Shown: in pieces, positions 61,037-64,000 of the stretch
Layout: each line of letters begins with the position of its first letter
Position numbering within the stretch: position 1 is the stretch's first letter
NCBI RefSeq assembly: GCF_002075345.1
Contig: NZ_NAEW01000006.1
Span: forward strand, 124,001 to 188,000
Length of the DNA: 64,000 nucleotides
Direction of reading: 5' to 3'
Origin: Citrobacter braakii
GTDB lineage: Bacteria; Pseudomonadota; Gammaproteobacteria; Enterobacterales; Enterobacteriaceae
Made by a program: the position numbers and the translations under genes
Notes under the pieces: generated by a model
Databases searched by the model: none
The model's input: the letters and a program-made list of their open reading frames with translations, nothing else
What the model was told of the DNA's origin: nothing

Positions 61037-61822
61037 ATGATTGAATCATTACATCTGACCCGTAACGGCCCGATCCTGGAAATTACCCTTGACCGGCCTA
61101 AAGCCAATGCCATTGATGCTAAAACCAGCTTTGCAATGGGGGAAGCTTTTCTTAATTTTCGTGATGACCCGGAATTACGCGTAGCAATTATCACCGGCGG
61201 CGGAGAGAAATTCTTTTCTGCGGGCTGGGACTTAAAAGCGGCGGCCGAAGGTGAAGCGCCAGATGCCGATTTTGGCCCAGGCGGCTTCGCCGGTTTAACC
61301 GAAATTTTCGACCTCGATAAGCCGGTCATCGCCGCGGTAAACGGCTACGCGTTTGGCGGCGGTTTTGAGCTGGCGCTGGCGGCGGATTTTATCGTCTGTG
61401 CGGAAAATGCCAGCTTCGCGCTGCCGGAAGCAAAACTCGGGATCGTGCCTGACAGCGGCGGCGTACTGCGTTTACCTAAACTGCTGCCACCGGCAATCGT
61501 TAACGAAATGGTGATGACCGGCAGACGAATGAGCGCCGAAGAAGCACTGCGCTGGGGCATCGTCAACCGCGTTGTCAGCCAGAGCGAACTGATGGATAGC
61601 GCGCGCGAACTGGCGCAGCAGCTGGTAAATAGCGCCCCGCTGGCTATCGCCGCGCTGAAAGAGATTTACCGTGCAACCAGCGAAATGCCGGTGGAAGAAG
61701 GCTACCGGTACATCCGCAGTGGTGTGCTGAAGCACTATCCATCGGTGCTGCACTCGGAAGATGCGCTCGAAGGACCACAGGCATTTGCGGAAAAACGCGA
61801 TCCGGTATGGAAAGGTCGTTAA
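61037..61822 (+). CDS. caiD: Crotonobetainyl-CoA hydratase (carnitinyl-CoA dehydratase) CaiD
   Basis: Enoyl-CoA-hydratase (crotonase) family enzyme interconverting carnitinyl-CoA and crotonobetainyl-CoA. 261 residues, E. coli length. Catalytic glutamates E111 (GGGFELALA) and E131 (ALPEAKLG) are present, with the oxyanion-hole segments SAGWDLKA and [16 protein letters not shown] precedes the ATG. Confidence 0.98.
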   Translation: MIESLHLTRNGPILEITLDRPKANAIDAKTSFAMGEAFLNFRDDPELRVAIITGGGEKFFSAGWDLKAAAEGEAPDADFGPGGFAGLTEIFDLDKPVIAAVNGYAFGGGFELALAADFIVCAENASFALPEAKLGIVPDSGGVLRLPKLLPPAIVNEMVMTGRRMSAEEALRWGIVNRVVSQSELMDSARELAQQLVNSAPLAIAALKEIYRATSEMPVEEGYRYIRSGVLKHYPSVLHSEDALEGPQAFAEKRDPVWKGR

Positions 61823-61831
61823 TGTGCCTAT

Positions 61832-61862
61832 GCCGGATAAGGTATTTACGCCGCAATCCGGC
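61832..61862. repeat. REP element between caiD and caiE
   Basis: GCCGGATAAGGTA...CGCAATCCGGC, a slightly degenerate REP, 9 bases after the caiD stop. Confidence 0.85.
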
Positions 61863-61882
61863 AATAAAACCGAAATAAGACA

Positions 61883-62479
61883 ATGAGCTATTACGCCTTT
61901 GAGGGCCTGATTCCGGTGGTACATCCGGATGCCTATGTCCATCCCAGCGCTGTGCTGATTGGCGATGTCATTGTGGGGACCGGGGTTTATATTGGTCCAC
62001 ACGCCTCATTGCGCGGTGACTATGGTCGCCTGATTCTGGAAGCCGGTTCTAACCTGCAGGATAGCTGCATCATGCACGGCTACTGCGACACCGACACTAT
62101 CGTGCATGAGAATGGACATATCGGCCATGGCGCAATCCTGCACGGCTGCGTGGTGGGCAGAGATGCACTGATTGGCATGAACAGCGTGATTATGGACGGT
62201 GCGGTGATTGGCGAAGAGAGCATTGTCGCCGCCATGAGCTTTGTCAAAGCCGGATTTCAGGGAGAGGCAAGGCAGATGTTGGTTGGTTCACCGGTTCGCG
62301 TACTGCGTGAAGTCACGGACCAGGAGCTGGACTGGAAACGGCTGAACACCAAAGAGTATCAGGACCTTGCAATCCGCTGCCAAACAGGACTACACGAAAC
62401 CTTGCCATTAACGCAGGTCGAAAAAAACCGGCCGCGCCTGAAAGGCACGACGGACGTAAAGCCAAAATCAGCACGGTAA
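61883..62479 (+). CDS. caiE: Carnitine operon protein CaiE
   Basis: 198-residue left-handed beta-helix protein of the gamma-carbonic-anhydrase-like family (E. coli 196). Hexapeptide repeats run from about residue 10 to 140, with family histidines in SCIMHGYCD and [10 protein letters not shown]. Reported to raise CaiB/CaiD activity, possibly through cofactor synthesis; its own reaction is not established. Last gene of the operon. Confidence 0.96.
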   Translation: MSYYAFEGLIPVVHPDAYVHPSAVLIGDVIVGTGVYIGPHASLRGDYGRLILEAGSNLQDSCIMHGYCDTDTIVHENGHIGHGAILHGCVVGRDALIGMNSVIMDGAVIGEESIVAAMSFVKAGFQGEARQMLVGSPVRVLREVTDQELDWKRLNTKEYQDLAIRCQTGLHETLPLTQVEKNRPRLKGTTDVKPKSAR

Positions 62480-62484
62480 TTTAT

Positions 62485-62512
62485 GCCGGAGAAGCGCTCA
62501 CGCCGATCCGGC
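62485..62512. repeat. REP-like element between convergent caiE and caiF
   Basis: GCCGGAGAAGCG...GCCGATCCGGC, a degenerate REP filling most of the 42-base gap between the stop codons. Confidence 0.8.
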
Positions 62513-62521
62513 AAATCACCA

Positions 62522-62923
62522 TTATCGACGCATGCTCTTGGAGAGCATCATCTGCCATTTCTGCTCACGGTTAAGCTCTGTTGGGGGAACCGCTGGCAGT
62601 CGCGGCGTTTTCGCCACACTCACCTTTTTTTCCTGCAAATTGTGATTCAAGCGTCTGTAGAGATGAGAATCAATACTGATGACTTTCACCAAACGCTGGC
62701 ACTGGCAGCCGCGGCCTGCAATTTGATTAGGGATCATCTTAACTTCACAAACAATTTCTCCCACTTCCGACAGAATATAAGAGAGCGTATTAATTGCTTT
62801 GCAGTGTTCAATATCAAAATGGCGGGAAATTTCCTTTGCTGTGATCCAACGATCTTCAGCCATCATCCAGTCAGCAATTAACAAATAAAGCGGTCTTTCA
62901 ACATATTTTTCACACATAAGCAC
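62522..62923 (-). CDS. caiF: Carnitine operon activator CaiF
   Basis: 133-residue activator of the cai and fix operons under anaerobic conditions with carnitine (E. coli 131). It has a winged-helix-like N-terminal region (VERPLYLLIADWMMAEDRWI, then TAKEISRHFDIEHCKAINTL). The paired half-sites at 54997-55088 are its expected targets. Convergent to caiE and downstream of carB on the same strand, with a terminator between. Confidence 0.96.
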   Translation of the reverse strand: MLMCEKYVERPLYLLIADWMMAEDRWITAKEISRHFDIEHCKAINTLSYILSEVGEIVCEVKMIPNQIAGRGCQCQRLVKVISIDSHLYRRLNHNLQEKKVSVAKTPRLPAVPPTELNREQKWQMMLSKSMRR

Positions 62924-63110
62924 ACCATTTCACAAATTAAAAATCTGGCTACGGCCTGTCCAAATTAATAAAAACTAAGCCATATTAAAATTGTGGATAT
63001 AATGGATAGTATGCGACTTGAATGTTGATTAGTGTGAGCAACATCGTGCTTATTACATTGAAAATGTGGTTATGAAAGCGCGGTTGGCCAGGAATGACCT
63101 TATGAGAGAT

Positions 63111-63140
63111 AAAAAAAGGGTTTCTTTACAGAAACCCTTT
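63111..63140 (-). terminator. carB intrinsic terminator
   Basis: On the minus strand AAGGGTTTC (ending 63140) and GAAACCC (from 63124 down) form a perfect hairpin, GGGTTTCTTTACAGAAACCC in plus sense (63118-63137), followed by seven T on the minus strand (63111-63117). About 50 bases past the carB stop. Confidence 0.85.
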
Positions 63141-63155
63141 CCCAATTATATTGCA

Positions 63156-63192
63156 GGCCCGGTTAGCGCAATTATCACCGGGCCTTTTTTTT
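63156..63192 (+). terminator. Second hairpin with T-run, facing the opposite way
   Basis: GGCCCGGT (63156-63163) pairs with ACCGGGCC (63177-63184), followed on the plus strand by eight T (63185-63192) that reach into the carB stop region. It would stop plus-strand (antisense) transcription entering carB and also adds a stem to the carB 3' end. Confidence 0.75.
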
Positions 63193-64000
63193 ATGACTTT
63201 TTGATCTGCGCGTGCATTTCCTGAACCGAGGTCACCTTCTCGGTAGCATCGGCATTCAGCGCCATCGCCGTTGCGAAACCACCGTTCAGGGTGGTGTCAT
63301 AATGCACTTTGTACTGCAGTGCGCTGCGGCGAATCAGCTTGGAGTCTTCAATAGCCTGACGGCCTTCGGTAGTGTTGATGATGTAAGTGTACTCGCCATT
63401 CTTGATACGGTCCTGAATGTGCGGACGGCCTTCATGCACCTTGTTCACCAGACGTGGATTGATACCGGCTTCGCCCAGCACAATCGCGGTGCCGTGCGTC
63501 GCATCCAACTCGAAACCAAACTTCAGCAGCTTCGCCGCCAGATCAACCACGCGCTCTTTATCGCCTTCGCGAACGGAGAGCAGCGCACGACCCTGTTTTT
63601 TCATGGTGGAGCTGCTGCCGAGCTGTGCCTTGGCGAACGCTTCCGCGAAGGTACGGCCCACGCCCATCACCTCACCAGTAGAGCGCATTTCTGGCCCTAA
63701 TAGCGGATCAACGCCCGGGAACTTGTTGAACGGCAGCACCACTTCTTTTACCGAGTAGTACGGCGGGATAACTTCTTTGGTGACGCCCTGCTGTGCCAGC
63801 GTTTTCCCGGCCATCACGCGCGCCGCGACTTTCGCCAGCGGTACGCCCGTTGCCTTGGAGACGAACGGAACGGTACGCGCCGCACGCGGGTTCACTTCAA
63901 TCAGGTAAACTTCGTTATTCTTCACCGCAAACTGGACGTTCATCAGACCGCGAACCTGCAGTTCGAAGGCCAGTTTCTGCACCTGCTGGCGCATCACATC
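63191..64000 (-). CDS. carB: Carbamoyl-phosphate synthase large subunit CarB, C-terminal fragment (cut by window edge)
   Basis: The last 269 residues of the roughly 1075-residue large subunit, which makes carbamoyl phosphate for arginine and pyrimidines; the frame continues past 64000. Visible are the end of the second ATP-grasp domain ([20 protein letters not shown]) and the C-terminal allosteric MGS-like domain ([20 protein letters not shown] to the end) that binds UMP and ornithine. The C-terminus ends EMHAQIKKS, two residues past the E. coli end as I recall it. Confidence 0.97.
   Translation of the reverse strand, partial: DVMRQQVQKLAFELQVRGLMNVQFAVKNNEVYLIEVNPRAARTVPFVSKATGVPLAKVAARVMAGKTLAQQGVTKEVIPPYYSVKEVVLPFNKFPGVDPLLGPEMRSTGEVMGVGRTFAEAFAKAQLGSSSTMKKQGRALLSVREGDKERVVDLAAKLLKFGFELDATHGTAIVLGEAGINPRLVNKVHEGRPHIQDRIKNGEYTYIINTTEGRQAIEDSKLIRRSALQYKVHYDTTLNGGFATAMALNADATEKVTSVQEMHAQIKKS

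Overview
The window is enterobacterial chromosome, gene for gene collinear with the carB-to-murD region of Escherichia coli and Salmonella (minutes 0.7-2 of the E. coli map) but read in the opposite direction. Protein lengths and sequences are close to E. coli throughout. The 281-residue AraC (E. coli has 292), the 569-residue AraB, the 40-codon SgrT, the many REP/BIME hairpins and an ERIC element point to a Citrobacter or close relative. That is an inference from sequence feel, not a phylogeny. I saw no tRNA, rRNA, CRISPR array, transposase, integrase or phage gene.

Layout. 1-7688 (minus): most of the division and cell-wall (dcw) cluster, mraZ-rsmH-ftsL-ftsI-murE-murF-mraY-murD (murD cut by the left edge), with the mra promoter and MraZ operator repeats. 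8172-12885 (minus): cra, ilvIH (acetolactate synthase III) and leuO. 13477-18398 (plus): leu promoter, leuL leader, attenuator and leuABCD. 18448-21619: setA, the small RNA sgrS with its peptide sgrT, and the divergent regulator sgrR (glucose-phosphate stress). 21633-25249 (plus): thiBPQ thiamine ABC transporter under a TPP riboswitch whose P3 arm contains a complete ERIC element. 25299-26066: yabI. 26186-31346: araC and divergent araBAD. 31391-32196 (minus): two AT-rich unknown genes, the only clear accessory insertion. 32302-38481 (plus): polB with a LexA box, rapA and rluA. 38577-39392: djlA (minus). 39736-46481 (plus): lptD-surA-pdxA-rsmA-apaG-apaH. 46576-51410 (minus): folA, kefC, kefF, a small DUF903-type lipoprotein and yaaU. 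51520-62923: the anaerobic carnitine locus, fixABCX (minus) and caiTABCDE (plus), sharing a regulatory region with CaiF-type operators, plus caiF (minus). 63191-64000 (minus): the 3' end of carB.

How the parts work together. The dcw genes overlap or nearly touch, as expected for one transcript making lipid I/II precursors and the septal synthase. ilvIH, leuO and leuLABCD form the branched-chain amino-acid block. sgrR/sgrS/sgrT/setA respond to sugar-phosphate stress. thiBPQ imports thiamine compounds and is switched by TPP. fixABCX probably supplies electrons to CaiA during anaerobic crotonobetaine reduction, with CaiT exchanging carnitine for gamma-butyrobetaine and CaiB/C/D/E activating and converting the CoA esters.

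Nothing here looks like a large undescribed system. The points most worth a second look are the ERIC element inside the TPP riboswitch, the AT-rich two-gene insert between araD and polB, a strong hairpin in every cai intercistronic gap after caiA, the arrangement of CaiF-type half-sites, and a shortened ERIC-like element in the lptD upstream region.
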